Shown: in pieces, positions 16,506-26,147 of the stretch | How the letters are laid out: every line of letters begins with the position of its first letter | Position numbering within the stretch: the stretch's first letter is position 1 | NCBI GenBank assembly: GCA_045546615.1 | Contig: JAZQDD010000044.1 | Location: 1-58,110 of the forward strand | Length of the DNA stretch: 58,110 nt | DNA from: CAG-390 sp045546615 | Lineage (GTDB): Bacteria; Bacillota; Clostridia; Oscillospirales; CAG-272 | Direction of reading: 5' to 3' | Notes under the pieces: generated by a model | What the model saw: only the letters and a program-made list of their open reading frames with translations | What the model was told of the DNA's origin: nothing | Databases searched by the model: none | Program-made: the position numbers and the translations under genes

Positions 16506-16541
16506 ATATAAGAATGTATGAAATTTGAAAGGAATAAAAAA

Positions 16542-17861
16542 ATGACTATCAAAAAATCAGAGATCAAAGAAAACAATCAAGCACTTGTTGAATTCTCCTT
16601 TGACGCCGCTGCTGTAGAGGCTGAAAAGGCAAAGATCTTCAAGAAGAAATCCAACAGCTTCAACGTTCCCGGATTCAGACGCGGCAAAGCTCCCCGCAAT
16701 GTTATCGAAAAGATGTACGGCAAGGAAATTTTCCTTGAGGATGCTATCAATGAGCTTATCAGCTCTTCCTATTCCGAAGTAATGGGCGCAGTTGAAAAGA
16801 CTGTTGTTTCCCGCCCCGAGTTTGACGTTGTTTCCTACGACGAAAACGAGCTCGTTCTCAGCGCAACCATGTTTGTAAAGCCCGACGTTACCATCGAGGG
16901 ATACGAGGGACTCGAAATAAGCGTAGTTCGTCCTCCTGTTACTGACGAGGAGATCGACCGTGAGATCCAGACTGTACGTGAGAGAAACGCTCGCGAGATC
17001 GAGATCACCGATCGCGCAGCTGCCATGGGCGACACCGCCGTTATCGATTACGAAGGCTTTGTCGGAGACGTAGCTTTTGAGGGTGGCAAGGCAGAGGGAC
17101 ACCACCTCAAGCTCGGTTCCGGTCAGTTCATCCCCGGATTCGAGGAGGGCATCGTTGGCAAGAATGTTGGTGAGTCCTTTGACGTAAACGTAACCTTCCC
17201 CACCGAGTACCACTCCGCTGATCTCGCAGGCAAAGAAGCTGTATTTAAGGTAAAGCTCAATGCTCTTACTTTTGACGAACTGCCCGAGCTTGATGATGAT
17301 TTTGCACTTGACGTATCCGAATTTAATACTTTTGCCGAATATCGCGCTGATGTTGCGGCTAAAATCGAAAAGAGACACGAGACTTCCGCTGACAGAGAAC
17401 TCGGCGAAAAGATCGAAGCCGCTATCTGCGAGAAGCTCGTTGGCGATATCCCCGAGTGCATGATCGACAATGAGGTTGAGGGCATGGTACGCGATAGCGA
17501 ATCCCGCATGCAGATGCAGGGTATGGATTTCAACGTCTACCTCAAGTATTTCGATATGACGCTTGATGCATATAAGGCACAGATTCGTCCCGCCGCTATC
17601 AATCGCGTAAAGGCAGAGCTTGCTCTCGAAAAGATCGCAGAGCTTGAAAAGGTAGAAATCACCGATGAAGCTATCGATGCCGAATATAACACCATCGCAT
17701 CCGCATACAATGTTGATGTGGATTACGCAAAGGCTAATCTTCCTGCCGAGGAGATCCGCCACTCTCTCACCATTCGCGCAGCTCTTGACGCTGTTAAGTC
17801 AACCGCAAAGGTAACTTATCTCGAAAGCGCACCCGCGCCTGAAGCCGAGGGCAACGAATAA
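16542..17861 (+). CDS. tig: Trigger factor (ribosome-associated chaperone)
   Basis: This 439-residue protein has three expected parts. The N-terminal ribosome-binding domain includes FNVPGFRRGKAPRNVIEK. A central FKBP-type prolyl isomerase domain follows at about residues 150-240 (GDTAVIDYEGFVGDV, then LGSGQFIPGFEEGIVG). The rest is the helical chaperone domain. It holds nascent chains at the ribosome exit tunnel. ATG 16542 has an AAAGGAA site; the in-frame ATG 24 bases upstream has none. It lies before clpP and clpX, the standard tig-clpP-clpX order. Confidence 0.96.
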   Translation: MTIKKSEIKENNQALVEFSFDAAAVEAEKAKIFKKKSNSFNVPGFRRGKAPRNVIEKMYGKEIFLEDAINELISSSYSEVMGAVEKTVVSRPEFDVVSYDENELVLSATMFVKPDVTIEGYEGLEISVVRPPVTDEEIDREIQTVRERNAREIEITDRAAAMGDTAVIDYEGFVGDVAFEGGKAEGHHLKLGSGQFIPGFEEGIVGKNVGESFDVNVTFPTEYHSADLAGKEAVFKVKLNALTFDELPELDDDFALDVSEFNTFAEYRADVAAKIEKRHETSADRELGEKIEAAICEKLVGDIPECMIDNEVEGMVRDSESRMQMQGMDFNVYLKYFDMTLDAYKAQIRPAAINRVKAELALEKIAELEKVEITDEAIDAEYNTIASAYNVDVDYAKANLPAEEIRHSLTIRAALDAVKSTAKVTYLESAPAPEAEGNE

Positions 17862-17903
17862 TTAAAATAATCATTTCCGCATTACAAACAGGAGGTAATA
17901 CCA

Positions 17904-18518
17904 ATGAATGATTTTATCAAAAGAGATGAAAGGCGCGCGGCACTCGTGCCAATGGTCATCGAGCAAACGGGCAGAGGCGAGCGTTCGTTTGACATTTTTT
18001 CTCGCCTTCTCAACGATCGCGTAATATTCCTTTCCGATGAAGTTAACGATACTACAGCCTCCCTTGTAATCGCTCAAATGCTTTATCTCGAATCTGTTGA
18101 TCCGGACAAGGATATTTCCTTTTATATCAATAGCCCCGGCGGTTCTGTAACCGCAGGAATGGCTATTTATGATACAATGCAGTTTGTAAAGTGTGATGTC
18201 ACCACCATCTGTCTTGGTCTCGCGGCGAGCATGGGAGCTTTCCTTCTTGCCGCAGGAACCAAGGGCAAACGCATTGCTCTTCCCCACAGCGAAATTATGA
18301 TACATCAACCCCTCGGACAAAGCTCGGGACAGGTTTCTGATGTCCTTATTCGCACAGAGCTTCTTGTTCGCACTCGCCAAACACTCAACGAGCTTCTTGC
18401 GAAAAACACAGGACGCTCTATTGAGGAGATCGCAAGAGACACCGAAAGAGACAATTTTATGACTGCTGAACAGGCTCTTGAATATGGTCTTGTCGACCGC
18501 ATTATTGAGCATCATTGA
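17904..18518 (+). CDS. clpP: ATP-dependent Clp protease proteolytic subunit
   Basis: This 204-residue serine protease has the catalytic triad S109 (GLAASMGAFLL), H134 (EIMIHQP) and D183. It assembles into a 14-subunit chamber fed by ClpX, and degrades misfolded and ssrA-tagged proteins, which links it to the tmRNA/SmpB pair in this window. An AGGAGGTAAT site precedes the start. clpX follows after 17 bases. Confidence 0.97.
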   Translation: MNDFIKRDERRAALVPMVIEQTGRGERSFDIFSRLLNDRVIFLSDEVNDTTASLVIAQMLYLESVDPDKDISFYINSPGGSVTAGMAIYDTMQFVKCDVTTICLGLAASMGAFLLAAGTKGKRIALPHSEIMIHQPLGQSSGQVSDVLIRTELLVRTRQTLNELLAKNTGRSIEEIARDTERDNFMTAEQALEYGLVDRIIEHH

Positions 18519-18535
18519 TTTTGAAAGGCAACAAT

Positions 18536-19840
18536 ATGTCATCATACAAAAAAAACGAGCTTCACGTTTGCTCTTTTTGCGGACGCACTGAGGAAGAAGT
18601 AAATTTTTTGATTCCGTCAAACACGGGAGCATTTATATGCGATTTTTGCGTCGAATCATGCGAGGAGCTTATTGAGGAAAGCATAAGATATGCCCAAAAC
18701 GCGCAGGAAGCTGACAAACTTACGCTCCAAACGCTTCCAAAGCCCATTGAGATCAAGGCATCTCTTGATGAATACGTTATAGGTCAAGATAAAGCGAAAA
18801 TAGCACTTTCCGTTGCGGTTTACAATCATTACAAGCGTATTTTGTCCAAGGCTTCAACCTCACGCAAAAAACGCTCACGCAAAGCATCCGACGTCGTTTC
18901 TGACGGTGTAGAGCTTCAAAAAAGCAATGTTTTGCTGCTTGGTTCTACCGGTGTAGGAAAAACTTATCTTGCCCAAACACTTGCAAAATCACTCAAAGTC
19001 CCTTTTGCTATTGCGGATGCTACCACTCTCACGGAAGCGGGATATGTGGGCGAGGATGTTGAAAATATTCTCCTACGTCTCATTCAAGCTGCCGATTATG
19101 ACATCGAACTTGCCGAACGAGGAATTATTTACATCGATGAGATCGATAAGATTTCAAGAAAAAGTGAGAATCGTTCTATAACACGCGATGTCTCCGGCGA
19201 GGGTGTTCAGCAAGCGCTTCTTAAAATACTTGAGGGAACGATATCGAATGTCCCCCCTCAGGGCGGAAGAAAGCATCCCAATCAGGAATTTATTCAGATA
19301 AATACTGAAAACATTTTGTTTATTTGCGGCGGAGCATTTGACGGTCTTGACAAAATAATCGACAAACGCGAAGGCTCGCAAGCAATAGGCTTTTCCAGCG
19401 AACTTAAGTCAAGTTCCTCAAAAAACAAGCAGTCCGATTATTCGGGAGTCATTCCTCATGATATAGTAAAATACGGACTCATTCCTGAACTTGTAGGAAG
19501 AATTCCCGTCATTGTTTCACTCGATCCTCTTGACAAGGAATCCTTGACAAGAATCATCAAAGAGCCTCGCAATGCGCTTGTTAAGCAATACGCAAAGCTT
19601 TTTGGCCTTGACGGAATCGAGCTTGTTTTTGACGATAACGCAATTGGCGCGATAGCTGAAATGGCGGTTGAACGTAACACCGGTGCAAGAGGGCTTCGAG
19701 CTATATTTGAATCGGTCATGATGGAGCTTATGTTTGAGCTTCCGTCAAGAAAAGATGTGGCGTCTGTAACCATAACCGAAGAGTTTATTAAAAAAGAAGT
19801 CTCCTCCCCCATCATTACTCTAAAAGAAAATATTCAATAA
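18536..19840 (+). CDS. clpX: ATP-dependent Clp protease ATP-binding subunit ClpX
   Basis: This 434-residue AAA+ unfoldase has a zinc-binding start (C12-x2-C15 and C35-x2-C38), Walker A GSTGVGKTYLAQ, Walker B GIIYIDEIDKI, and the IGF loop (QAIGFSSE) that docks on ClpP. ATG 18536 is chosen because AAAGG lies just upstream and the usual MSS...-zinc-finger beginning follows; the ORF start at 18515 overlaps clpP. A strong terminator lies 10 bases past the stop. Confidence 0.97.
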   Translation: MSSYKKNELHVCSFCGRTEEEVNFLIPSNTGAFICDFCVESCEELIEESIRYAQNAQEADKLTLQTLPKPIEIKASLDEYVIGQDKAKIALSVAVYNHYKRILSKASTSRKKRSRKASDVVSDGVELQKSNVLLLGSTGVGKTYLAQTLAKSLKVPFAIADATTLTEAGYVGEDVENILLRLIQAADYDIELAERGIIYIDEIDKISRKSENRSITRDVSGEGVQQALLKILEGTISNVPPQGGRKHPNQEFIQINTENILFICGGAFDGLDKIIDKREGSQAIGFSSELKSSSSKNKQSDYSGVIPHDIVKYGLIPELVGRIPVIVSLDPLDKESLTRIIKEPRNALVKQYAKLFGLDGIELVFDDNAIGAIAEMAVERNTGARGLRAIFESVMMELMFELPSRKDVASVTITEEFIKKEVSSPIITLKENIQ

Positions 19841-19846
19841 AATAAG

Positions 19847-19879
19847 GGTGTTGTTGCTCGGCAACAACACCCTATTTTT
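19847..19879. terminator. Bidirectional terminator between clpX and the Cys-rich gene
   Basis: AGGGTGTTGTTGC, TCG, GCAACAACACCCT is a perfect 13-base-pair stem with a TATTTTTAT tail on the plus strand and an A/T tail on the other. It separates two convergent genes. Confidence 0.85.
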
Positions 19880-20714
19880 ATGAGTTACACCTGTTTTTTT
19901 CACACTGCGAATTGCAGGATAAGGGGGGATTAAACTCCTTAACGGGGAACGCCATGCTCTTGAAAATACTGCAAGGATTCTCCTCGGGCGGGGCAATACA
20001 CTCCTTGTCGGGCACGGAGTATTCAACGGCATTTATGAGAAGCTGGGCTGGTCTGATAAGTCTGATAACAGAGAAGATACCGACAGAAACCGCAAGGAAC
20101 CTGCCACCGTCAGCATCGCAGTCAGAAAGCGGCGCGCTCACTTTTTCCAGTACGCAGTCAGGAACGTCAGACGGGCAGCAGCAGCAACAGATAGGGAGAG
20201 AATTCTTTTCAAGCACGTTAGCGCTGAGAATTATAGGATCAATTACTTCAACTACCGCCGTGGGTGCTTTATGCTCGCATTCCGCAAAATCGGGTTTCGG
20301 GCATATTCCAAAGCTTTCGGGATCGGACTTGAATACGCTCACATTGCTTTCTCCGCCAAAAAGCACTACCCTTTTGTCGATCGTAGCTATTCCCTCAAAC
20401 TCCTGCGGACGGTTCGAGCCTACACATGCCTCAAAAGTTATTTTTATAAAAAATCTGATATTGACAGTATAAAAACCGCGATTAAATCTCACGGGATCTA
20501 CCCCTATATAAGTCCATGCAATGTATGCATCCTTTGCACGGATGTTACCCGTGCGACTTATTATCTCATTGCCGCAATCCGTAAGAGTAACTCTGACGTT
20601 TTCATAACAATCGCGGTCACGGCAACTGTCGTATATTCTTCCCGTGTCTATGCAACAGGTGTCGCGGGCTGACGGCGCGGGGGTGCAACCACAGCCAAAT
20701 CTGTTTTCGGCCAT
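19878..20714 (-). CDS. Cys-rich clostridial protein of unknown function
   Basis: This 278-residue protein has about 22 cysteines, including a run of five (ICCCCCPSDVP) in the second half. The first half reads CCIDTGRIYDSCRDRDCYEN, then WTYIGVDPVRFNRGFYTVN, a conserved block of a family I have seen only as hypothetical proteins in Clostridia. The predicted shape is beta-rich with no signal peptide or membrane segment. Spore-coat-like or metal-binding roles are conceivable but unproven. The gene has its own upstream region and is convergent with clpX. Confidence 0.75.
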   Translation of the reverse strand: MAENRFGCGCTPAPSARDTCCIDTGRIYDSCRDRDCYENVRVTLTDCGNEIISRTGNIRAKDAYIAWTYIGVDPVRFNRGFYTVNIRFFIKITFEACVGSNRPQEFEGIATIDKRVVLFGGESNVSVFKSDPESFGICPKPDFAECEHKAPTAVVEVIDPIILSANVLEKNSLPICCCCCPSDVPDCVLEKVSAPLSDCDADGGRFLAVSVGIFSVIRLIRPAQLLINAVEYSVPDKECIAPPEENPCSIFKSMAFPVKEFNPPLSCNSQCEKNRCNS

Positions 20715-20833
20715 TACATTTCCTCCTAAAACATCACTTACAGCATTAAAATAATGCTTTCAATAATATTTTATGCTCTACAGCAGAAAATGACATGATT
20801 TTTCCTAAATCTTTTATTTTTGCCCTATTTTGC

Positions 20834-20862
20834 TTGACTTGTTTGATGTAATAATGTATAAT
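20834..20862 (+). promoter_or_regulatory. Sigma-A promoter of the large membrane protein gene
   Basis: TTGACT (20834-20839), 17 bases, TATAAT (20857-20862), followed 18 bases later by an AGGAGA ribosome site. Confidence 0.7.
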
Positions 20863-20898
20863 TAATATGTATTTTTATATCCACAGGAGAAATAGAAA

Positions 20899-23292
20899 AT
20901 GTCAATATTGGTTACAATTTTCTGTATTATATTTATGGCAATCGGCATATTACTCGCATTGCGCATGGGACTTTACAGAACACTTCTTCGCATCGGAACG
21001 GGTGTTGCCGCAGTAGTATTTGCCGTCCTGCTTACCACCATCGTCTCTCCGATCATTGCGAAATCTATTCCTGCGATTTCATCACTTGCGGACGAAGCAA
21101 GCGCAGAAGAAATCTTTTCTCTTGTTCCCTCTTTGCGGTCTTTTGAAATCGGGCTCGCCACCGCGATCGTTTCTATCCCCGTGCTTTTGATCGCGCTGTT
21201 TCTGTTTGCAATAATTTTCTGCATCGTTTATCACATAATCAAAAAGTACGTTCCCTCAAGAAAAGAGACAAAAAACAAATATCTCCTTATTCCTTCAAGT
21301 ATTCTTGGTGCAGTAATGGGCTTGGCTTCCGCCTGTATGATACTTGCTCCGTTTTCTTACGTTATTGATATAGCGGCAGAGGCAACTCCTATTTTGGCGT
21401 CTATCGACGAAAGCGCTCCGATAGCAAACGTACTGACGGATTTTGATAATAATGTTTTTATAAAACTTTCCGCTTCAACTCCCTTCTCCACCCCGTTGGA
21501 CATAGGAACATCTTATGATTTGGGCAGTGAAAGCACCACTTTGCGCAATAGCATAAAATCCACTGTTTCTTTAGCTTCAAACATATTTATAATATTTGAT
21601 AGCGAAACCGATGGATATGATGCAGAGTTCGTCAATAAAACGCTTGAACAGGCAAAAGAAAATATTTTCATTAAGACACTGGGCGCTGAATTTGTTTCTA
21701 ATTTCGCAACACAGTTAAGCGCAGGTGAAACAGTTTTGGAAATATCGTACGATGAAATGTTCGGCGATATCTCTCAAAGCGCCCCCGAGGTTTCGGAAAA
21801 AATGCTTCTATTTTTATCCGAAACCACCACCGAAACCATAAGCGAAGATATAACAACCGTTGCCGAACTTTTATTGGCATTTGACCAAAGCGGCTTTTTA
21901 GACATTGTTTCCGACTCCGGAGATATCACTGAAGCACTTTCTGATACCGCAATGCTCAAACAGATCATTCTCCCTCTTACAAAAAACGAAAGAGCGTCAT
22001 TATTGATCGATGCAATCGTTTACGTTGGCTTGGAAGCATCGGCTGAATTAGCAGGCATCCCTGCGGACAGCTATGAGGTTTACGACAAAATGCTCTCTGA
22101 ACTTAGCGATGTTTTGCTAACTGATGATACCGATAGCGAAAAAGCAGAAAATATCAGACATATACTTACCACCTATGGTGTAAATGCTGATGTTACTGTT
22201 ATGGAAAAGCTTGTGCGAATTGTCGGCACACAAACCAATAAGGATGAAGCCAAAGCGGCATTTATTGCCGCATCGCTTCAGCTATCCGAAAGCGACGAGA
22301 GCAACAGAGAAGTTTTGAGCGCAATTGCAGACAAGAATAAATTCTCCACCGATCGCGCTACTGTATCAACCATTATGGATAGCTTTTCAAATAACAAGAA
22401 CTCTTCCTCTCTCGATCCCGAAGAAAAAGCGGAAAATATTGCTGCCGCCGTCAGCTCCGTTATATCCATCGCAAACTCCTTTGCAACTTCGGATATGATC
22501 GTATCATCTGATATCATCAACGCAATAGGAAACTCTGCCGCGGCTGTATTAAAGAGTGAGCTTGTGGATACCACAACACTTCAAGGACTTGTGAGCGGCA
22601 TTTTCGAAAATGCTCAGACCTCATCGGACGTAGACCTTAATTTAATTGCTGATTCAATAAACAGCGCTATCGAATCGGACTCCAGCGGAAAAGGTATAGA
22701 AGACCTTGCTCACAACGCCTCCGCGGGACTTACAATCGCAGAATCGATTGCGGCAGGCAACAAGGTCGAGAAAGAAAGTGTCAAAACCTTTATTGATACT
22801 ATGACTCCCAATAGCGCTAACACCTTGAAAGCCTCTGTCTCCAAAGCGTTATTTGTCTCCGGCGGCGCATCTGAAATTAAATCCGACGTATGCAATGATT
22901 TGATTCAGAACGTTATTGAGAATATCGAAAAATTCGACACAACAGACACCGATATGCTCAACAAAGAAGCCGAATCTCTGACGACACTGATAAATTTTAC
23001 AAACGATATTATGGACAAAAAAGAGGACACGGATGTATTTACCGATATTTCCGTGACACCGACTGAGCTTGTTGAACAGATTCTTTCCTCGCAAATAGTT
23101 TCCATGTCTGTAATTGATGCATGCTCGGATGAAAACGGCGTCATCATCGATCCGTACGGATTTGCCAACTCGCTCAATGAAACAGAAAAGAGTGAGATCG
23201 AAAGCGCTTTGAATGCATCGCTTGCAAATAATAGCGATAAAATAAAGGATGTGGAAATGATTTCTGCATTGCTTTTAGGCAAAACTTGGTAA
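20899..23292 (+). CDS. Large membrane protein with CvpA-like N-terminal region
   Basis: This 797-residue protein has four hydrophobic segments in its first ~170 residues. Their order and the LRMGLYRTLLRIGTGVAAVV segment resemble CvpA-type membrane domains. The remaining ~620 residues are soluble, strongly helical, rich in S, D, E and A, and contain many repeats of the kind SxxIxDxIxN without a strict period. No enzyme motif is seen. It is likely a membrane-anchored scaffold on one side of the membrane. Function unknown; CvpA relation is a weak similarity. Confidence 0.65.
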   Translation: MSILVTIFCIIFMAIGILLALRMGLYRTLLRIGTGVAAVVFAVLLTTIVSPIIAKSIPAISSLADEASAEEIFSLVPSLRSFEIGLATAIVSIPVLLIALFLFAIIFCIVYHIIKKYVPSRKETKNKYLLIPSSILGAVMGLASACMILAPFSYVIDIAAEATPILASIDESAPIANVLTDFDNNVFIKLSASTPFSTPLDIGTSYDLGSESTTLRNSIKSTVSLASNIFIIFDSETDGYDAEFVNKTLEQAKENIFIKTLGAEFVSNFATQLSAGETVLEISYDEMFGDISQSAPEVSEKMLLFLSETTTETISEDITTVAELLLAFDQSGFLDIVSDSGDITEALSDTAMLKQIILPLTKNERASLLIDAIVYVGLEASAELAGIPADSYEVYDKMLSELSDVLLTDDTDSEKAENIRHILTTYGVNADVTVMEKLVRIVGTQTNKDEAKAAFIAASLQLSESDESNREVLSAIADKNKFSTDRATVSTIMDSFSNNKNSSSLDPEEKAENIAAAVSSVISIANSFATSDMIVSSDIINAIGNSAAAVLKSELVDTTTLQGLVSGIFENAQTSSDVDLNLIADSINSAIESDSSGKGIEDLAHNASAGLTIAESIAAGNKVEKESVKTFIDTMTPNSANTLKASVSKALFVSGGASEIKSDVCNDLIQNVIENIEKFDTTDTDMLNKEAESLTTLINFTNDIMDKKEDTDVFTDISVTPTELVEQILSSQIVSMSVIDACSDENGVIIDPYGFANSLNETEKSEIESALNASLANNSDKIKDVEMISALLLGKTW

Positions 23293-23574
23293 TCAATTTT
23301 TCAAAACATCGCCACTCTGACGCTTCATTTTGTACTTTATCCTTGTCGCTTCTCCGCCCCGTATATGACGTTCGAGTTTGTTTTTGTCAAGAAGCTCAAC
23401 TACTCTTATGTATAACGAACAGTTTACCGATTTCAAAATTTTTGTAATGTCTTTATGCACAGTGCTTTTGCTGATACCAAAATGTGCGGCGGTAGCTCTG
23501 ACCGTGCTGTTGTTTTCGATCATATATAGGGCAAGGGTTTCACATCTTTCTTTTGTTGGAGAAATATATATCAT
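23293..23574 (-). CDS. spoIIID: Sporulation transcriptional regulator SpoIIID
   Basis: This 93-residue protein matches SpoIIID along its length: ERCETLALYMIENNSTVRAT, then helix-turn-helix AAHFGISKSTVHKDITKIL, and the basic tail (HIRGGEATRIKYK) that inserts into the minor groove. It controls mother-cell gene expression under sigma-E in sporulation. Its presence is good evidence for an endospore former. It is convergent with the large membrane protein gene and stands alone. Confidence 0.95.
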   Translation of the reverse strand: MIYISPTKERCETLALYMIENNSTVRATAAHFGISKSTVHKDITKILKSVNCSLYIRVVELLDKNKLERHIRGGEATRIKYKMKRQSGDVLKN

Positions 23575-23659
23575 ACCAAAACCTCAAAATACATTTATTT
23601 GGTATAATATATGAAGATCTTTCTACAAAAAATTCTTAAATTTTTTCATATTAAAAAAA

Positions 23660-24427
23660 ATGATTCTATTTGATAAAGAAAAAATCATATTTGAAGGAAT
23701 GACCTCTGTTTCTGCGCTGATAAACGCCTGCAAAGCTCAAAAATGTCGGCGAAGTTTGCATTCCGTATATTTTTCATCCGCAAAGTTAAAAAAAGAAAAA
23801 GGAAGATATGCTTTTTTGAAGCACGCATCGGAGGAGCTTGGTTTTTCATTGGAGATACTCCCTGCCGAGAAAATTGAAAGTCTGGCTTCCGGCAAAACGC
23901 ACGGGGGAATACTTGGCATTGCATCTCCCGCGCAATACTCTGCCCCTGATGAGCAATGTATTGATACATCAAATGGATTTGCGGCTCTCATTGAGGGTGT
24001 TGAAGATCCATATAGCCTTGGGTACGCCGCCAGAGCGCTGTATGCCTGCGGAGCGGACACTCTGATTTTAGGCGAGCATTTGCCCGACGGGACGGATTCC
24101 GTGCTTTGCAAAGCATCTGCGGGCGCGTCAGAGCTGATGGATATCAGAGTATCTGACACGGCTGCGGCAATAGCTCTGTATAAAGAAGCAGGATACACCG
24201 TCGCCTGTGCAGAGATCAGAGATGCTATCCCTTGCAATCTGGCAAAACTAAAAAAACCGCTCCTTCTCGTTATAGGCGGTGAAAAGCGCGGGATATCCTC
24301 GTCTTTGCTATCAATGTGCGACTTTAACGTGAAAATCCCATACGGCTCAAATTTTATGGGGTCTTTGTCCACAGCTTCGGCTACTGCGATACTTGCGTAC
24401 GAGGTACTCAGACAAAACATGGAGTAA
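23660..24427 (+). CDS. SpoU/TrmH-family RNA 2'-O-methyltransferase-like protein
   Basis: This 255-residue protein has the knot-fold SPOUT domain in its second half: ALIEGVEDPYSLGYAARALY (motif 1), LLVIGGEKRGIS (motif 2) and PYGSNFMGSLSTASATAILA (motif 3). An N-terminal substrate-binding domain precedes it with GKTHGGILGIA. In motif 1 the usual asparagine is S119, and in motif 3 the usual SLNVS is SLSTA, so methylation may be altered or lost. No clear ribosome binding site precedes the ATG; a later start is possible. rRNA or tRNA would be the usual target. Confidence 0.75.
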   Translation: MILFDKEKIIFEGMTSVSALINACKAQKCRRSLHSVYFSSAKLKKEKGRYAFLKHASEELGFSLEILPAEKIESLASGKTHGGILGIASPAQYSAPDEQCIDTSNGFAALIEGVEDPYSLGYAARALYACGADTLILGEHLPDGTDSVLCKASAGASELMDIRVSDTAAAIALYKEAGYTVACAEIRDAIPCNLAKLKKPLLLVIGGEKRGISSSLLSMCDFNVKIPYGSNFMGSLSTASATAILAYEVLRQNME

Positions 24428-24481
24428 TCAAAATTCTTTTGTGTGCGTATATTTTATAAAAAAGCACATAGGAGAATTATA

Positions 24482-25120
24482 TTGACTACATCTATATTAT
24501 CAAAAATCCAAAAACGTTCAAAAACAATACTTGATGAATATTACGTAGCTGTCAGATATTTGTTTTTATTGGTTTGCGGCTTTGCGGCAAGTCTTATTTT
24601 CGGCGCACTTGTCGGTTACTCTTATTCAGAAAAAACCACAAGTTTTTCCCTCTCCTGCCTTGTATCTCCATTTTCCTCTTCCTCGGATGTATATGATGCT
24701 TTTGGCAAGCTTATCGACTACTCATTTCTTGATACAGTTTTTCTGCTTATAATTTTCATCTCCGGAATCACTTGCTTGTGTCGTTCTATTTTGTGCGTGG
24801 TTAATATAGCTCGCGGATTTACGATCGGACTTATGATTTGTACCTTTTCGTCACTTATGCAAACCACCGCGACCGTATCATTGCTTTCGATGATCTCCGT
24901 TGTAGCTGAACTCGTAATTGCATCTGTAATTATAATTTTTTATTCATCATTCGCCGAAACTGCATCTATCCATTTCATGAGCTCGGCGCAATCGGATAAT
25001 TCAATATTGTTGTCCAAACGTTTTTTTTCGTATTTTTTACTATTTATGATCTGTTTCGGCGCTATACTTTTACTTCGTATTTTTCTATCTATGATACTAT
25101 ATGTGTCGATTCTAATATAA
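24482..25120 (+). CDS. Membrane protein, possibly SpoIIM-like
   Basis: This 212-residue protein starts at a TTG with AGGAG 6 bases upstream; the GTG at 24443 lacks a site. It has about five membrane segments. The pattern of an N-terminal basic helix, one membrane pass, an outer loop and then a cluster of passes (FISGITCLCRSILCVVNIARGF) resembles SpoIIM, the sporulation engulfment protein, but sequence identity is too low to be sure. The next gene, 25 bases on, is another membrane protein. Confidence 0.5.
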   Translation: MTTSILSKIQKRSKTILDEYYVAVRYLFLLVCGFAASLIFGALVGYSYSEKTTSFSLSCLVSPFSSSSDVYDAFGKLIDYSFLDTVFLLIIFISGITCLCRSILCVVNIARGFTIGLMICTFSSLMQTTATVSLLSMISVVAELVIASVIIIFYSSFAETASIHFMSSAQSDNSILLSKRFFSYFLLFMICFGAILLLRIFLSMILYVSILI

Positions 25121-25145
25121 AATATAAAACCAGAAAGGCAAAAAG

Positions 25146-26147
25146 ATGTCTGAAAAACGCAAAAAGAAGTTTAAATTATTTGACCTTAACCGAGATGGTC
25201 CGGGAGTATCTAAAGACGAAAAACCTCTTGTTCCCAACCTTAAAAATATGCCAAAATATTATTTAAGGCATTTTTCCAAGATTTTATCAATAAACTTTGT
25301 GATGCTTCCTCTCTGGATAATTCCCCTTGCGGCACTATATATGTATATAACCGCCCCTTCTACACCATCACAATCCGATCCTGTTTTCAGTACGCTTTTG
25401 GGAAGCTATCTGTTTTCGGGAGATACTGCATTTTCCGCTTTGTTTGGTGTATACGGTCTCCAAATAAATCTGCCCGTGTTTACCGCAGGCAGGATATGGG
25501 GATATATTGGACTCGCTGTTCTTCTTGCTTTAATATGGGGATTTATTAACGTTGGTGCAACTTACTGTTCACGCAGTATGCTCCGCGCTGAACCGGTTTT
25601 TGTATGGAGCGACTTTGTTTATTCCGCAAGAAGGAACTTCAAGCAAGCGCTGTTTATTGGAATGGCGGATCTTTTGTGCATTTTTATGCTTGTTTTCGAT
25701 TTCATTTATTTTTCTCGAATGGGCGGCAGCTTTATGCTTGATGTCAGCTTCTTTGGCATTTGCGCACTCATTATCCTATACGCGTTCATGCGCCCATATA
25801 TATATCTTATGATTATCACATTTGATATGAAATTCAGAAAAATACTGAAAAACGCTTTGATCTTCTCGATACTCGGAATAGGCAGAAATTTAATGGGGTT
25901 ACTCGGCATCGCGGTGCTTATTATTATAAATATTGCGCTTACCATCGTTTTGTGGCCCATCGGTGTTGTCATTCCCTTGATCCTTCCGCTGCTCTACCTT
26001 CTTCCGAGCATCAGTCTGTTCACAACCTACGGTGCATATCCCATTATCGAAAAATACATGATCACCCCCGTCATTGTTGAACAAGAAGAATCCGAAAACG
26101 ATGATGAGGATACCGGTGACGATGAGTATGATGAGGGAGAAGCCTGA
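25146..26147 (+). CDS. YesL-like (DUF624) membrane protein
   Basis: This 333-residue protein has about six membrane segments. The central stretch (NVGATYCSRSMLRAEPVFVW, followed by SDFVYSARRNFKQALFIG) fits DUF624/YesL proteins, where an N-G-P-A-like segment, an R-x-x-V/P segment and WSDF-NFKQ are typical. The C-terminus is a very acidic tail (residues about 312-333). Function in this family is unknown; members often sit near sugar or cell-envelope genes. It has an AGAAAGG site and follows the preceding membrane gene closely. Confidence 0.65.
   Translation: MSEKRKKKFKLFDLNRDGPGVSKDEKPLVPNLKNMPKYYLRHFSKILSINFVMLPLWIIPLAALYMYITAPSTPSQSDPVFSTLLGSYLFSGDTAFSALFGVYGLQINLPVFTAGRIWGYIGLAVLLALIWGFINVGATYCSRSMLRAEPVFVWSDFVYSARRNFKQALFIGMADLLCIFMLVFDFIYFSRMGGSFMLDVSFFGICALIILYAFMRPYIYLMIITFDMKFRKILKNALIFSILGIGRNLMGLLGIAVLIIINIALTIVLWPIGVVIPLILPLLYLLPSISLFTTYGAYPIIEKYMITPVIVEQEESENDDEDTGDDEYDEGEA

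Noticed and set aside
16557..17762. 401-codon ORF on the minus strand
   Set aside because: It is the shadow of tig, which has complete trigger factor domains in the plus strand.
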